Shown one piece after another: positions 43,862-54,017 of a DNA stretch of 64,000 bases. How positions within the stretch are numbered: position 1 is the first letter of the stretch; the number at the start of each line of letters is the position of its first letter. The translations under genes were made by a program, and so were the position numbers. Under the pieces are notes generated by a model, which was given only the letters and a program-made list of their open reading frames with translations, had not been told where the DNA came from and ran no database searches. The stretch is from Collinsella sp. (GTDB taxonomy: Bacteria > Actinomycetota > Coriobacteriia > Coriobacteriales > Coriobacteriaceae): positions 1 through 64,000 of the forward strand of contig DXZU01000021.1 of NCBI GenBank assembly GCA_019419525.1. The letters are read 5' to 3'.

Positions 43862-44926
43862 TTAACGTACCCCATAAACAAACTTAGTAAAGCCAATTGC
43901 AGCCATAACACGCCTCGCAAGAAGCAGACGGATCGTAATGCGATTTTTCACTTCAGAGATAAATCGACGTGAATAGCGGTGAGAAGCAAAGCCTTCCATT
44001 AAATAGCTGAAATACGGCTGGCAGACCATATTAGAGACAGGCTTAAAAAGCTGATTCGATTTCAAACGTGCACAATTACGAATCAAAGATAAGACTTCCC
44101 TGACTGCAGATTGCTTATATAGTTCGCTTAAATCCGGATTCACGTGACATAGCTCATATAGTTTTACCAGTAAATTATCAACACTCTCGATAGCCGAGAT
44201 ATCAGTATTTCTCGTTACTGAATCACTATTGTTGACATAGCAATAGACCGCCGAGTCCACTACTTTTACACTTTCAGCCAGACGATAAGCATCTACCATA
44301 AACAACGCGTCTTCACCGAAACGAATGCCATCTTCAAATTTAAGAAAACCATTCCGGAATAATGATTTCTTAAATATCTTTCCACAAACGCTTCGGAATA
44401 CAACACCTTTAGTAAAGCTCGAAAACGGAACTTTATTAACATTATCCCAAAATGCAAGGCTAAGAGAGCATGCTGTTTTCCAGTCGATGCTTATAGCCTT
44501 GCCCGAATAATCGCCATGCTCATTCAGTAGAGCCCCGATAACCAAGCTACAGCCATCTGAGGATTCAAGCAACAGCCTAACTGCATTTATAGGCAGCATA
44601 TCGTCAGCATCAACAAATGCCACCCAATCACCGGAGGCCTCATCGATACCCCTATTACGCGCCACGCATACACCACTATTGTTTTGACTAATCAGCTTAA
44701 TCCGGTTGTCGCCCTCTGCAATAGCCATAACTAGCTCAGCGCCACGATCTGTCGACCCATCATCAACAATAATTATTTCAATGTTGCTCACACTCTGACG
44801 CTGAAGACTATTTAATGTCTTTTGAATCGTTTTTTCAGCGTTATACATCGGCACAATCACGCTCACGAGAGGATTGTCGACCAAGGAAGATTGACAGCAA
44901 TTTACCTGCTTGCTTGTTGACGTCAT
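43862..44926 (-). CDS. Glycosyltransferase family 2
   Basis: 354 aa. The GT-A core shows VSVIVPMYNAEKTIQKTLNS, IIVDDGSTDRG and WVAFVDADDMLP (DxD). It transfers a sugar to the growing repeat unit; donor not predictable. The start is ambiguous: the ATG at 44926 overlaps the upstream gene's stop (ATGA), but see the G9 tract note, since in the alternative frame the upstream gene would overlap this one by about 90 bp. Confidence 0.88.
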   Translation of the reverse strand: MTSTSKQVNCCQSSLVDNPLVSVIVPMYNAEKTIQKTLNSLQRQSVSNIEIIIVDDGSTDRGAELVMAIAEGDNRIKLISQNNSGVCVARNRGIDEASGDWVAFVDADDMLPINAVRLLLESSDGCSLVIGALLNEHGDYSGKAISIDWKTACSLSLAFWDNVNKVPFSSFTKGVVFRSVCGKIFKKSLFRNGFLKFEDGIRFGEDALFMVDAYRLAESVKVVDSAVYCYVNNSDSVTRNTDISAIESVDNLLVKLYELCHVNPDLSELYKQSAVREVLSLIRNCARLKSNQLFKPVSNMVCQPYFSYLMEGFASHRYSRRFISEVKNRITIRLLLARRVMAAIGFTKFVYGVR

Positions 44927-45960
44927 AAACAGACGCCCCCCCCCGCAAGCTTATTTGGACGACCCATAGAAATAATTGCGTCAATCCATTCGGCAACATT
45001 AAAGGAGCACTTTAAAAATTTATCAGAAATATCAGCCGCATCTGGAACGCCAAATGAACAGACACAAGGTAATCCGTTAAGCTGGGCTTCAATTGCGGCA
45101 ACACCAAGCCCCTCAAACGTAGATGGAAATACAAAACAGTCAAATGAAGACAGAATGTCTTTAATATCTTTTCTTTCGCCTGCAAACAAGACACTAGATG
45201 AGATACCCAGCTTAGCCGCAGATTCCTGAAGACTCTTGTGTAGGGGGCCATCGCCAACAATCATTAATTTACAGTTGGATTTAACTGTTAGCAGTTCCTT
45301 CATTATCTTTAAAAGAAAAATATGATTCTTTTGACTAGTCAAACGTCCAACAGTACCAATAAGAAAATCTTTTGACGAAAGGCCGAACTCTTCCCTAATT
45401 ACTACCCTGCTGACGGGATCGTACTCCATGTCATTAAAATTTAAGGCATTTGGAAGCACCTGAAAATTATCGCCCCAGAAGAATGAACCCGCTTCTTTTG
45501 AACACGCAAGCCTAACATTAGAATTACGTAACGCCGCACGACGATTAAAACGGCTTATAACTTGAGTCGGCAAACCGCCCAAAAAACGAGAATTGTGAGA
45601 ATGAGCAATGCGGACAGAGACATTCGCCCGTTGAGCTGCTCGCAAGACATCCGCATATAAAAGATGATTAAAGTTACACCAAACCGCCTGGTAACGATTT
45701 GGTTCATCTTGAAATAGATGGTCTAGATACTCAAAGCGCTTAATGGGCCTATCAATATCCGGGCAAATGTGGATTTCGGAGTTCATCTCATGAACGAATG
45801 CAACATCTGATAAATCAGACGTTGCAAGAAATTCAAACGTAGCATATGAGCTAAGGGCCTTTATATACCTACCAACAACGATTTCGGTTCCACCCAGCCC
45901 ATTTGAAAGGCCAGATACTAAAACCCTAGGCTTATTGTGGTCTAAGGCAGACGAAACCAT
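44923..45960 (-). CDS. Glycosyltransferase family 4, C-terminus shifted at a G9 tract
   Basis: 345 aa as read. GT-B features: VSGLSNGLGGTEIVVGRYIK, RIAHSHNSRF, LIGTVGRLTSQKN, VGDGPLHKSLQESA and FPSTFEGLGVAAIEAQ (E-x7-E donor site). The last residues are G-G-G-V-C-L just after nine consecutive G. Removing one G would give S-V-Y-D-V-N-K-Q-A-G-K-L-L-S-I-F, which looks like the usual C-terminal helix of this family. So either phase variation by slippage or a base-call error is likely. ATG with GGAAGG seven bases upstream. Confidence 0.85.
   Translation of the reverse strand: MVSSALDHNKPRVLVSGLSNGLGGTEIVVGRYIKALSSYATFEFLATSDLSDVAFVHEMNSEIHICPDIDRPIKRFEYLDHLFQDEPNRYQAVWCNFNHLLYADVLRAAQRANVSVRIAHSHNSRFLGGLPTQVISRFNRRAALRNSNVRLACSKEAGSFFWGDNFQVLPNALNFNDMEYDPVSRVVIREEFGLSSKDFLIGTVGRLTSQKNHIFLLKIMKELLTVKSNCKLMIVGDGPLHKSLQESAAKLGISSSVLFAGERKDIKDILSSFDCFVFPSTFEGLGVAAIEAQLNGLPCVCSFGVPDAADISDKFLKCSFNVAEWIDAIISMGRPNKLAGGGVCL
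44936..44944 (-). repeat. G9 homopolymer in a glycosyltransferase gene
   Basis: Nine consecutive C on the plus strand (G on the coding strand), four codons before the present stop of the GT4 gene. It is also positioned about nine bases before the ATG of the next gene, so a length change could alter both the C-terminus and the ribosome-binding strength. Confidence 0.9.
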
Positions 45961-46712
45961 TAAAAAGCCTTCCTTCCAAATCTAAGTACCGATAGAACAG
46001 AGGAGATGAACCAAGACAGCTTGGGTCCAATTACTGGCGCAAGCTTTTTCCGCATTTCAACACGGAACTTCTTAGCGGGTGACAACCAGGTGCCTGAATA
46101 ATGGTGAATAGAATATGTATCATCAGTAATTTCAAACTTGCCACTATGACTGTCTAGGGGATCAAAATAAGTAGCAGGGTATGCAGTGAAACCATTTAAC
46201 TGCTGAAATGAACCATCTCTCTTAAGAGCACAACTCACTTCCAGGTAATCAGTTAGCACCCTCGGAGAGGTATCCATAGAGTTGCGGCCTTTTCGCATCT
46301 CAAATCTCATAGATTCATATAATTTTGCGACATCGCTCATGACATGGCTTCCGGCCTCAGAACCCATGATGAGGCCGGGATTCAAGAAGAAATTATTCTT
46401 CATGAATCCCGCAAAAGCCTCATTATCTAAAAGCTCGTCCAGAGGCTTCAGGACTTCGACATCTGTATCGAGAAGGATTCCACCCTCTGAATACAGTATT
46501 CTGTAGCGCGCATAATCGCTGACAAACGCCCATTTTTTTGAGGCATATGCCTCACGACAAAATTCACATTGATTTATATCGAAATTGCTTTCGTCCCATC
46601 TACGAATTTCCCAATCAGGCATGATCTTCGACCAAGACTCAATGCATTTTCTTTCAAGTTCAGGAAGCTCACTTCCACCGAACCAGATGTAGTGCAGAAC
46701 TTTAGGAATCAT
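45960..46712 (-). CDS. Glycosyltransferase family 32 (capsular type)
   Basis: 250 aa. IPKVLHYIWFGGSELPELER at the start and YEGGILLDTDVEV-like text (SEGGILLDTDVEVLKPLDEL) give the GT32 signature with the DxD sugar-nucleotide site. ATG at 46712 preceded by AAAGGG; its stop overlaps the GT4 ATG (TAATG). Confidence 0.88.
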   Translation of the reverse strand: MIPKVLHYIWFGGSELPELERKCIESWSKIMPDWEIRRWDESNFDINQCEFCREAYASKKWAFVSDYARYRILYSEGGILLDTDVEVLKPLDELLDNEAFAGFMKNNFFLNPGLIMGSEAGSHVMSDVAKLYESMRFEMRKGRNSMDTSPRVLTDYLEVSCALKRDGSFQQLNGFTAYPATYFDPLDSHSGKFEITDDTYSIHHYSGTWLSPAKKFRVEMRKKLAPVIGPKLSWFISSVLSVLRFGRKAF

Positions 46713-46734
46713 CAATTCCCTTTCGAACAATAGG

Positions 46735-47979
46735 CTACTTCTTTATGATTTTTTTAACCAGACGCTTCATCGGGTCATAAATTCCAAGCTTTTCGCATGT
46801 ATGCCTAGCAAAGCGCTCGGCTTTTACTTTTCCGGAATCGGGGAACCACTTATTCATAAGCTCCTCACCATCCAGATTCGCCACATCAGCCATGAATTCA
46901 TCGCGATGCGGATTCAGCTTCACGGACTTAGTAAGTTCACGAACACCTTCTACTGCAGCCTCAACATCAATCTCCTTCATACGGGCATAGCTTGAGGCTC
47001 GATCAAGCAATTCTTGTCCCTCATCGCTTTGGATGAGAACTCGAGTGACGCCTCGATTGTCGTCGAACTCTTTCGAGAGTCGATAAACATCGAAGAAATC
47101 CCAGCAAGTCAAATCAGTAACGCGATAACGCTTTTTAAACGGGCATTCGTAACAAATGGGTCGATCTGAAAGATCAGCAAAAAAGGCCCTTAGGTAAGGA
47201 TCTGTTTCGACACCTTCACTGTACAGCCGTTCACCATACAGAGTCTCGCCTTCGAGCTCGCACATATTTGAATAGCGATAGCCAAACCGTGTTTTATCTC
47301 TAAAAAGAACGGTCTCACCTTTTACGCCAACCTTTGCGTCAAGCCATTCGACCTGCCGCGCGAACACAGCGCGAGCGGGGTTCGCGCGGCAGACGAAGTC
47401 TGCCGCGCGTAAATTTGCCGGCTTGCCGCCCAAAAATCGAAGCAGGCCTTCGCATTGACAAGGGGTACCAATAAAGAGAACTTCACGTCCAGTTTTTAGT
47501 TGTTGTTTGACCTCGGGATACGCAGGGCCAACAACGCTCTGAACATATTTACTGTTGCGGAAGCGCCAAAGTTCATCAACGCTTTCCACAGAAAAATGTC
47601 CGACCTTAAGTCGCCCAGGGGCTCCTTCGGCTCGCACAAGCTGTTCACCGCGCAAATAACCTGCACCAAACACAATACCGCCGTTGGCAATCACGGCCTG
47701 AGCAAGGGCAGTGAAGGCTCCACCAGAAGTGCTTTCAGCAAGCACCTTTTGATCATTATGCTGGACTAGAAAGGCTCGTTGGGACTTAGGCTCGTCCTTA
47801 TCAACATTAAGCACTGGGCAAGCCTTTTCGCATAATCCGCAATCAATACACTGGTCAGCATTGACTACGGGGTACTCGCAGCCCTCGGCGTCATATTCCA
47901 TTGATATGCACTGCTTGGGACATTTTTGAGCACAGGCAGCGCAACCGCAGCATTTACTTTTGTCCGTGATGGAGATCAT
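46735..47979 (-). CDS. F420H2-dehydrogenase beta-like ferredoxin protein of polysaccharide loci
   Basis: 414 aa. Two 4Fe-4S motifs at the N-terminus (CCGCAACAQKCPKQC and CIDCGLCEKACP), then the FrhB_FdhB domains (STSGGAFTALAQ, FIGTPCQCEGLLRFLG, CYECPFKKRYRVTDLT). In surface polysaccharide clusters this family is often next to pyruvyl-transferases, as here; its redox role there is not established. Eight bases separate it from the pyruvyl-transferase gene. Confidence 0.87.
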   Translation of the reverse strand: MISITDKSKCCGCAACAQKCPKQCISMEYDAEGCEYPVVNADQCIDCGLCEKACPVLNVDKDEPKSQRAFLVQHNDQKVLAESTSGGAFTALAQAVIANGGIVFGAGYLRGEQLVRAEGAPGRLKVGHFSVESVDELWRFRNSKYVQSVVGPAYPEVKQQLKTGREVLFIGTPCQCEGLLRFLGGKPANLRAADFVCRANPARAVFARQVEWLDAKVGVKGETVLFRDKTRFGYRYSNMCELEGETLYGERLYSEGVETDPYLRAFFADLSDRPICYECPFKKRYRVTDLTCWDFFDVYRLSKEFDDNRGVTRVLIQSDEGQELLDRASSYARMKEIDVEAAVEGVRELTKSVKLNPHRDEFMADVANLDGEELMNKWFPDSGKVKAERFARHTCEKLGIYDPMKRLVKKIIKK

Positions 47980-47987
47980 ACTGTTCC

Positions 47988-49175
47988 CTACAACTCAAGA
48001 GCTGATTTAAGCCAATTGGCCGATTCATTCCTATACACATTAAGTCGTTGACGTACTGACACAAAGTCGATTTCATTTGCCATTGCGGCACGGAAAGCAT
48101 CCTTCGATTCGCAAATACGATCGGAGTTTCCAAGGACACGCAACAATGTATCAATACGTGAGTTCGTAGACTGAGCACCCATATTCTCGTGGCGACGGAA
48201 CGAGAAGAAGGGCACCTCAAAAATATTTGAGAAAACGCTTCCGTGGAAAGAGTCAGTACAGACATACGAAGCATGGGCAATCAAGTTGACCCACTCAGCC
48301 GGACCGGCTTCCCAAGGATAATAATCCGCGTAATCGTCATCAGCCTTAACATACTCATCGGGATGAGCAATGGCGACGATCTTCAAATTATGCTGCTTGG
48401 CAAGCTCTTGGGCACATTCACGATTCCATGCATTCTTACCCATGAAATAGCAGAAAACATAGGGCTCGTCAGGAGCGTCAATCGAAGAGGAACAAGCAAG
48501 GCTTGCCCACTGATCTCTAGCCAGCAGCATCGTAGGGTCGCATACAACAGAGCATCGGACGCCCGTAGCTTTCTCTACCAAATCCGCTCCCGTATCCTCG
48601 CGAACAGAAATGGCCGAAAAATCGGAAAGAAAATCTTTTGTTTTACGAAGATATTTTTCAGAAAGGGAAGATACTCCAAAACTAGTGGAATAAGACACCT
48701 TGCGGACAGGAGGCTGCACGAAAGATAGTGTAAAGTACCTACCAGCAATGTTAACAGGCAGCCAAAGCTGATCGCTGCCAACAACAACGCTGTCATAATC
48801 AGCCACAAGCGCCCCAAGTTCTTCAAACGAAGCGGTTTGAGGAGTAAAACTAAAATGTGTTGACTCGAAAGATGAAAATGCACTTTTCCTCTTTGCCATT
48901 TTCTTTCCAAAGTCAGCATCAAGCTTCTGCTTGATGCGATGCTTTACAAAACCCAGCTTTGCACGATAAAGATCTACATCAAATAGATGCTCAAGATAGT
49001 AATCATTGCGTCCTTCAGAAATAGCATGACCCAGGCCACGTTTATCAATAGTATTGACTTCAACTCCCAGCTCCTCAAGGGCACGCTGGGTCGCGTACGC
49101 CTGAAGAACGCTGCCAAAGTTGATTTTGTCATGACACGACGCGACTGCGACTCGCTTAGAACATGTAATAGTCAA
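47988..49175 (-). CDS. Polysaccharide pyruvyl transferase family protein
   Basis: 395 aa. Typical pattern: CHDKINFGSVLQAYATQRAL near the start, VVGSDQLWLP, SYSTSFGVSSL, ISVREDTGADL, CDPTMLL and CTDSFHGSVFSN. Transfers pyruvate from PEP to a sugar, forming a charged ketal. TTG start with AGGGG five bases upstream. Confidence 0.9.
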   Translation of the reverse strand: MTITCSKRVAVASCHDKINFGSVLQAYATQRALEELGVEVNTIDKRGLGHAISEGRNDYYLEHLFDVDLYRAKLGFVKHRIKQKLDADFGKKMAKRKSAFSSFESTHFSFTPQTASFEELGALVADYDSVVVGSDQLWLPVNIAGRYFTLSFVQPPVRKVSYSTSFGVSSLSEKYLRKTKDFLSDFSAISVREDTGADLVEKATGVRCSVVCDPTMLLARDQWASLACSSSIDAPDEPYVFCYFMGKNAWNRECAQELAKQHNLKIVAIAHPDEYVKADDDYADYYPWEAGPAEWVNLIAHASYVCTDSFHGSVFSNIFEVPFFSFRRHENMGAQSTNSRIDTLLRVLGNSDRICESKDAFRAAMANEIDFVSVRQRLNVYRNESANWLKSALEL

Positions 49176-49184
49176 GCTATCCCC

Positions 49185-50288
49185 TTAATCAACAGAACCT
49201 AAATAGGTCATATAACAATCCAATAACACTCTGGCCGCAGCATTAATTTCAAATACCTGCAAACCGGCATCGTCGCCAGGCGCGAAGACCTCTGTGCTCA
49301 ACTCAATAAGTCTTTCGGCCCACTTTATACAGGAGCTAGAAAGTGATTCAAATTGCATCATGGATGTAACAGCGGTCTCAGAGGTAACGGTATCAGACGC
49401 AAGAATGGGTGTATGCGATGCCTGGCATTCAACTCCGACCATTGGGAGGCCTTCATACAGGCTCGGCAGGCAGAAAACATCAAATGCTCGATATAAAGAT
49501 GCTGCGTCGCTTCTAGTGCCCAAAAACCGAACAGAATGGCTAATCCCCAGACAATCAGCTTGGTCCTTTATCTGTTCAACCAACGGACCAGAACCAACCA
49601 AAACTAAAACTGCATCATTACGAATCTTTAAAACCTGATCGAATATATTAAGCAAATATGAGTGATTCTTCTGCTCTGTAAAACGACCAATGTGCCCAAT
49701 TAGAAGCTGTCCGTCAGCAACACCAAGCGATCGCCGCGTCCTTAGGCGATCCTCATCATCTGGCGCGAAAACAGACAAGTCGACAGCATTACGCATGACT
49801 ACAAATTGAGAACTCGATCCAAATAACCATTCACCAGCGAATTTACTACATGCAAAACGGTGAGTCGGATACCGGTTTGATTGCGTTTTCAGCACGGCCT
49901 TCAGGGCATTCTTGGCATACTCACCCTTACCACTCGTAGAATGGCTATGGGCGATACGCACGGGGACACCCGCCTTCTTCGCAGCACGAAGAGGAAAGAC
50001 CGAAAGCGCGTTGATGTGACTATGGACAATCTTCCAGCCCTCTTGCTTAAAGAGACGCTGAAGCTCTCGCTGGTATTCAGCTACATGCTGATAGGGCGGT
50101 ATCTCAAAGACCCTGCCACCGAGCGATTCGATCTCGTCACGGGGAACAAGCGTCGAATCGGAATCAACAAGAAAGTCAAACTGCACTTTACCGCGATCGA
50201 TGTGACGATAGTAATTCATAACGACAGCTTCGACGCCGCCGCCAACCATCTTGCCAACAACCTGAGCCACCCTAACCGGTTCAGTCAT
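49185..50288 (-). CDS. Glycosyltransferase family 4 (EpsF-like)
   Basis: 367 aa. KMVGGGVEAVVMNYYRHIDR, IVHSHINALSVFPLRAAKKA, RIAHSHSTSGKGEYAKNAL, LIGHIGRFTEQKNHSYLLNI and LPSLYEGLPMVGVECQ identify an EpsF-type enzyme. ATG begins immediately after the stop of the sugar transferase gene, so it likely adds the second sugar. Confidence 0.9.
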   Translation of the reverse strand: MTEPVRVAQVVGKMVGGGVEAVVMNYYRHIDRGKVQFDFLVDSDSTLVPRDEIESLGGRVFEIPPYQHVAEYQRELQRLFKQEGWKIVHSHINALSVFPLRAAKKAGVPVRIAHSHSTSGKGEYAKNALKAVLKTQSNRYPTHRFACSKFAGEWLFGSSSQFVVMRNAVDLSVFAPDDEDRLRTRRSLGVADGQLLIGHIGRFTEQKNHSYLLNIFDQVLKIRNDAVLVLVGSGPLVEQIKDQADCLGISHSVRFLGTRSDAASLYRAFDVFCLPSLYEGLPMVGVECQASHTPILASDTVTSETAVTSMMQFESLSSSCIKWAERLIELSTEVFAPGDDAGLQVFEINAAARVLLDCYMTYLGSVD

Positions 50289-51056
50289 TTAGCAAGCACC
50301 TCCACCGGTAAAGACCTCAACGACCGTGAGGAGAACAATCTTCAAGTCCGTGATGGGGCCGCGCTTGGCGATGTACTCCAAATCACGGCGGACCATGCCG
50401 TCGAAGTCGGTATCGTTGCGGTCAGTCACCTGCCACCAGCCGGTAATGCCCGGCTTCACAGCCAAGCGCTGCAGGTCGTACTCGGTATACTCCGCGACCT
50501 CGTTGGGCAGCGGCGGGCGCGGGCCGACGACGGACATCTGGCCCATGAACACGTTCAGGAACTGCGGGAACTCGTCGATGGAGTGCTTGCGGATGATCTT
50601 TCCAATCTTGGTGACGCGGGGGTCCTCCCTCATCTTGAACATGGCGCCGGCGATCTCGTTCTGCTCCCTGAGCTCGGCGAGGCGCTCGTCGGCGTCCTTG
50701 TACATGGAGCGGAACTTCCACATGCGGAAGGTAGTCAAACTACCGTCGGGACGGGTGCGGCCAACGCGGATCTGACTATAGAAGGGGCTGCCCTCACTCT
50801 CCAGTCGGATGGCCGCGGCCAGCACCAGGCTGGGCACAGCGATGACGACGAGCACGGCACCGCTGAACACGATGTCGAATGCGCGCTTCACTGCCCTATA
50901 TGCCAAGCGCGAGCGGTCCCAGTCCATGATGGATTGCATGGCCTTGTAACGGCCGGCGCCCTCGCGCCGGTCCATGGCCTGGGCAATCAGTGCCGCCCCC
51001 GCAGGCGCACAGCTCTTTGTTACTTCTTTAGCAGCCACAGTCAAAATTACATCCAC
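50289..51056 (-). CDS. Initiating sugar-phosphate transferase (short WcaJ/RfbP type)
   Basis: 255 aa. One N-terminal membrane segment (about 55-78) then the phosphoglycosyltransferase core: RVGRTRPDGSLTTFRMWKFR, SIDEFPQFLNVFMGQMSVVG with PRPPLP, and PGITGWWQV. It loads the first sugar-1-phosphate onto undecaprenyl phosphate. The four extra membrane helices of WcaJ are absent, the usual short form. GTG start; GC content is higher than that of the downstream transferases. Confidence 0.92.
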   Translation of the reverse strand: MDVILTVAAKEVTKSCAPAGAALIAQAMDRREGAGRYKAMQSIMDWDRSRLAYRAVKRAFDIVFSGAVLVVIAVPSLVLAAAIRLESEGSPFYSQIRVGRTRPDGSLTTFRMWKFRSMYKDADERLAELREQNEIAGAMFKMREDPRVTKIGKIIRKHSIDEFPQFLNVFMGQMSVVGPRPPLPNEVAEYTEYDLQRLAVKPGITGWWQVTDRNDTDFDGMVRRDLEYIAKRGPITDLKIVLLTVVEVFTGGGAC

Positions 51057-51111
51057 GTTCCCCAGTCGGTAAATTCAAAAATGCAAACGAATAGCTGGTG
51101 CAACGTCTCCC

Positions 51112-51702
51112 TTACGTTTTGCTGGGAACGTCCAGCGCAAGCAGCTCCCTAAAAGCGGAGTCGCCTTCGCCCACGTCTACCAGGCACCAGCGCTTATGAC
51201 GGTCGATCTTCTTTACACGGGCCTCTTGCCCCACCAAGGGACCCTGTTCTATGTGCAACACGCCGTCTTCTATGCGCGCGACGCTGTTGCGCACCACGCC
51301 GTCGTCGTCCAGTACGCTGCGGTACCAGTCCTGCGCGTCGTCCGGCATGGGCATGTACGCCCGCTCCCTACTGCCGGCGATACGGCAGCCAAAGCTCAAC
51401 TGGGCCAAAGCCCTATCGAGCGCGGCAGCATCGTGCGTAGCGACGAAGAAATATTCCTTGTACATGGGTTTGGTTTGGAGCGACCAGGCACCGTCCCGCT
51501 TAAACCAGAACTCCTTTTGCATCACAAAAGCGTCCTGCATAAGGTTGTGCGGGATAATGCGGCGGACCTTTTCGCAGGTCTCGCGCTCTTTTCCATGGGG
51601 GGTGTGGACTAGATACCAGCGGACGCGGCCGTGCTGGCTGTTGGTGGTGGCGCCGTTAAATGCGCCCGGCAGCTGCTCTTGGCGCCGTGCCGTCTGTTCC
51701 AT
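51112..51702 (-). CDS. NusG-like antiterminator of the polysaccharide operon (LoaP type)
   Basis: 196 aa. The NGN domain starts WYLVHTPHGKERETCEKVRR and contains KEYFFVATHD; the KOW domain is at the C-terminus (GPLVGQEARVKKIDRHKRWC). It is a specialised NusG paralogue. As the first gene of a roughly 10-kb polysaccharide operon it probably binds polymerase and prevents premature termination across the locus. ATG at 51702 is preceded by a GAGGGG site; a longer reading to 51834 would cross the leader. Confidence 0.85.
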   Translation of the reverse strand: MEQTARRQEQLPGAFNGATTNSQHGRVRWYLVHTPHGKERETCEKVRRIIPHNLMQDAFVMQKEFWFKRDGAWSLQTKPMYKEYFFVATHDAAALDRALAQLSFGCRIAGSRERAYMPMPDDAQDWYRSVLDDDGVVRNSVARIEDGVLHIEQGPLVGQEARVKKIDRHKRWCLVDVGEGDSAFRELLALDVPSKT

Positions 51703-51794
51703 GTTCTCGCCCCCTCTATTTGGCTTTGCGATGCACGCAAATGCAGGGGCGTTTAGAACAGGCTTCTCGCTCGCAGCTAGGCGCAGTCGCAAAA

Positions 51795-51915
51795 GTACAG
51801 GTTTTTGCATCTTTCGACAAACGACATTATACAAGCAATCAATCAGCGTTTGCCCAGATTACGCAAATGTACTGCTAGTAGGTACATCTCCATACCCCTC
51901 TACAAAAACCTGTAC
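51795..51915 (-). promoter_or_regulatory. Polysaccharide operon promoter bracketed by inverted repeats
   Basis: A perfect -10 (TATAAT, 51831-51826 on the minus strand) without a clear -35 lies between two perfect 13-bp inverted copies of GTACAGGTTTTTG (51795-51807 and, complemented, 51903-51915), 108 bp apart. The downstream copy would fall in the first bases of the transcript. This layout suggests two operator sites for a DNA-looping regulator or a long-range leader fold. Confidence 0.5.
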
Positions 51916-51931
51916 CTTTTTGTGCAACAAA

Positions 51932-51956
51932 AAAAGCCGCTCAACCAGCGGCTTTT
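51932..51956 (-). terminator. Second tandem terminator after thrS
   Basis: A 10-bp stem (51932-51941 with 51947-51956) followed on the minus strand by seven U. With the hairpin just upstream it insulates the polysaccharide promoter from thrS transcription. Confidence 0.75.
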
Positions 51957-51973
51957 CTTATTTTGACATGAAA

Positions 51974-52006
51974 AAAGGCGACCGCCCTTTGTGGACGGTC
52001 GCCTTT
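51974..52006 (-). terminator. thrS terminator
   Basis: Stem of about 11 bp (51974-51984 with 51996-52006) that ends in six U on the minus strand, 22 bases after the thrS stop. Confidence 0.85.
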
Positions 52007-52028
52007 GTTAATTGTTATGAAGTTTGCC

Positions 52029-53792
<1,764 letters not shown>

Positions 53793-53819
53793 GGGTATGT
53801 TTTCTCCTCTCGGATGCCT

Positions 53820-53861
53820 GATGCAAGTGCGTGCGATGCGCTCGGCGTTTTAACTTGCATC
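53820..53861. promoter_or_regulatory. Inverted repeat at the thrS transcription start
   Basis: Perfect 9-bp arms GATGCAAGT (53820-53828) and ACTTGCATC (53853-53861), 24 bases apart. One arm abuts the -10 box, covering the likely start site, which suits a repressor site better than an RNA stem. Confidence 0.4.
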
Positions 53862-53889
53862 ATTATAGGCAGGTTGCCTTGGTATACAA
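53862..53889 (-). promoter_or_regulatory. thrS promoter
   Basis: On the minus strand a consensus -10 TATAAT (53867-53862) and TTGTAT (53889-53884) as -35, spacer 16 bp, about 70 bases before the thrS ATG. No T-box-like leader is visible. Confidence 0.65.
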
Positions 53890-53890
53890 G

Positions 53891-53921
53891 CGCCCGCCGC
53901 ACCTTAATGGCACGGCGGGCG
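53891..53921 (-). terminator. Hairpin after the zinc-ribbon gene
   Basis: A 9-bp GC-rich stem (53891-53899 with 53913-53921) about 100 bases after the stop of the zinc-ribbon gene and just ahead of the thrS promoter. The minus-strand tail has few U, so strength is uncertain. Confidence 0.5.
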
Positions 53922-54017
53922 ATTTTCTACGCATGCTTCATCGTGTGGGCGTGGGCTTTGGGGCGCGCGTGGCTTGCGGCCGGCCCGTGGCTTGCGGCCG
54001 GCCCGGCGATGGATGCG

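Noticed and set aside
44881..44960. Fusion of the GT4 and GT2 genes
   Set aside because: Neither reading at the G9 tract yields a continuous fusion; with one G fewer the GT4 frame still stops inside the GT2 gene in a different frame.
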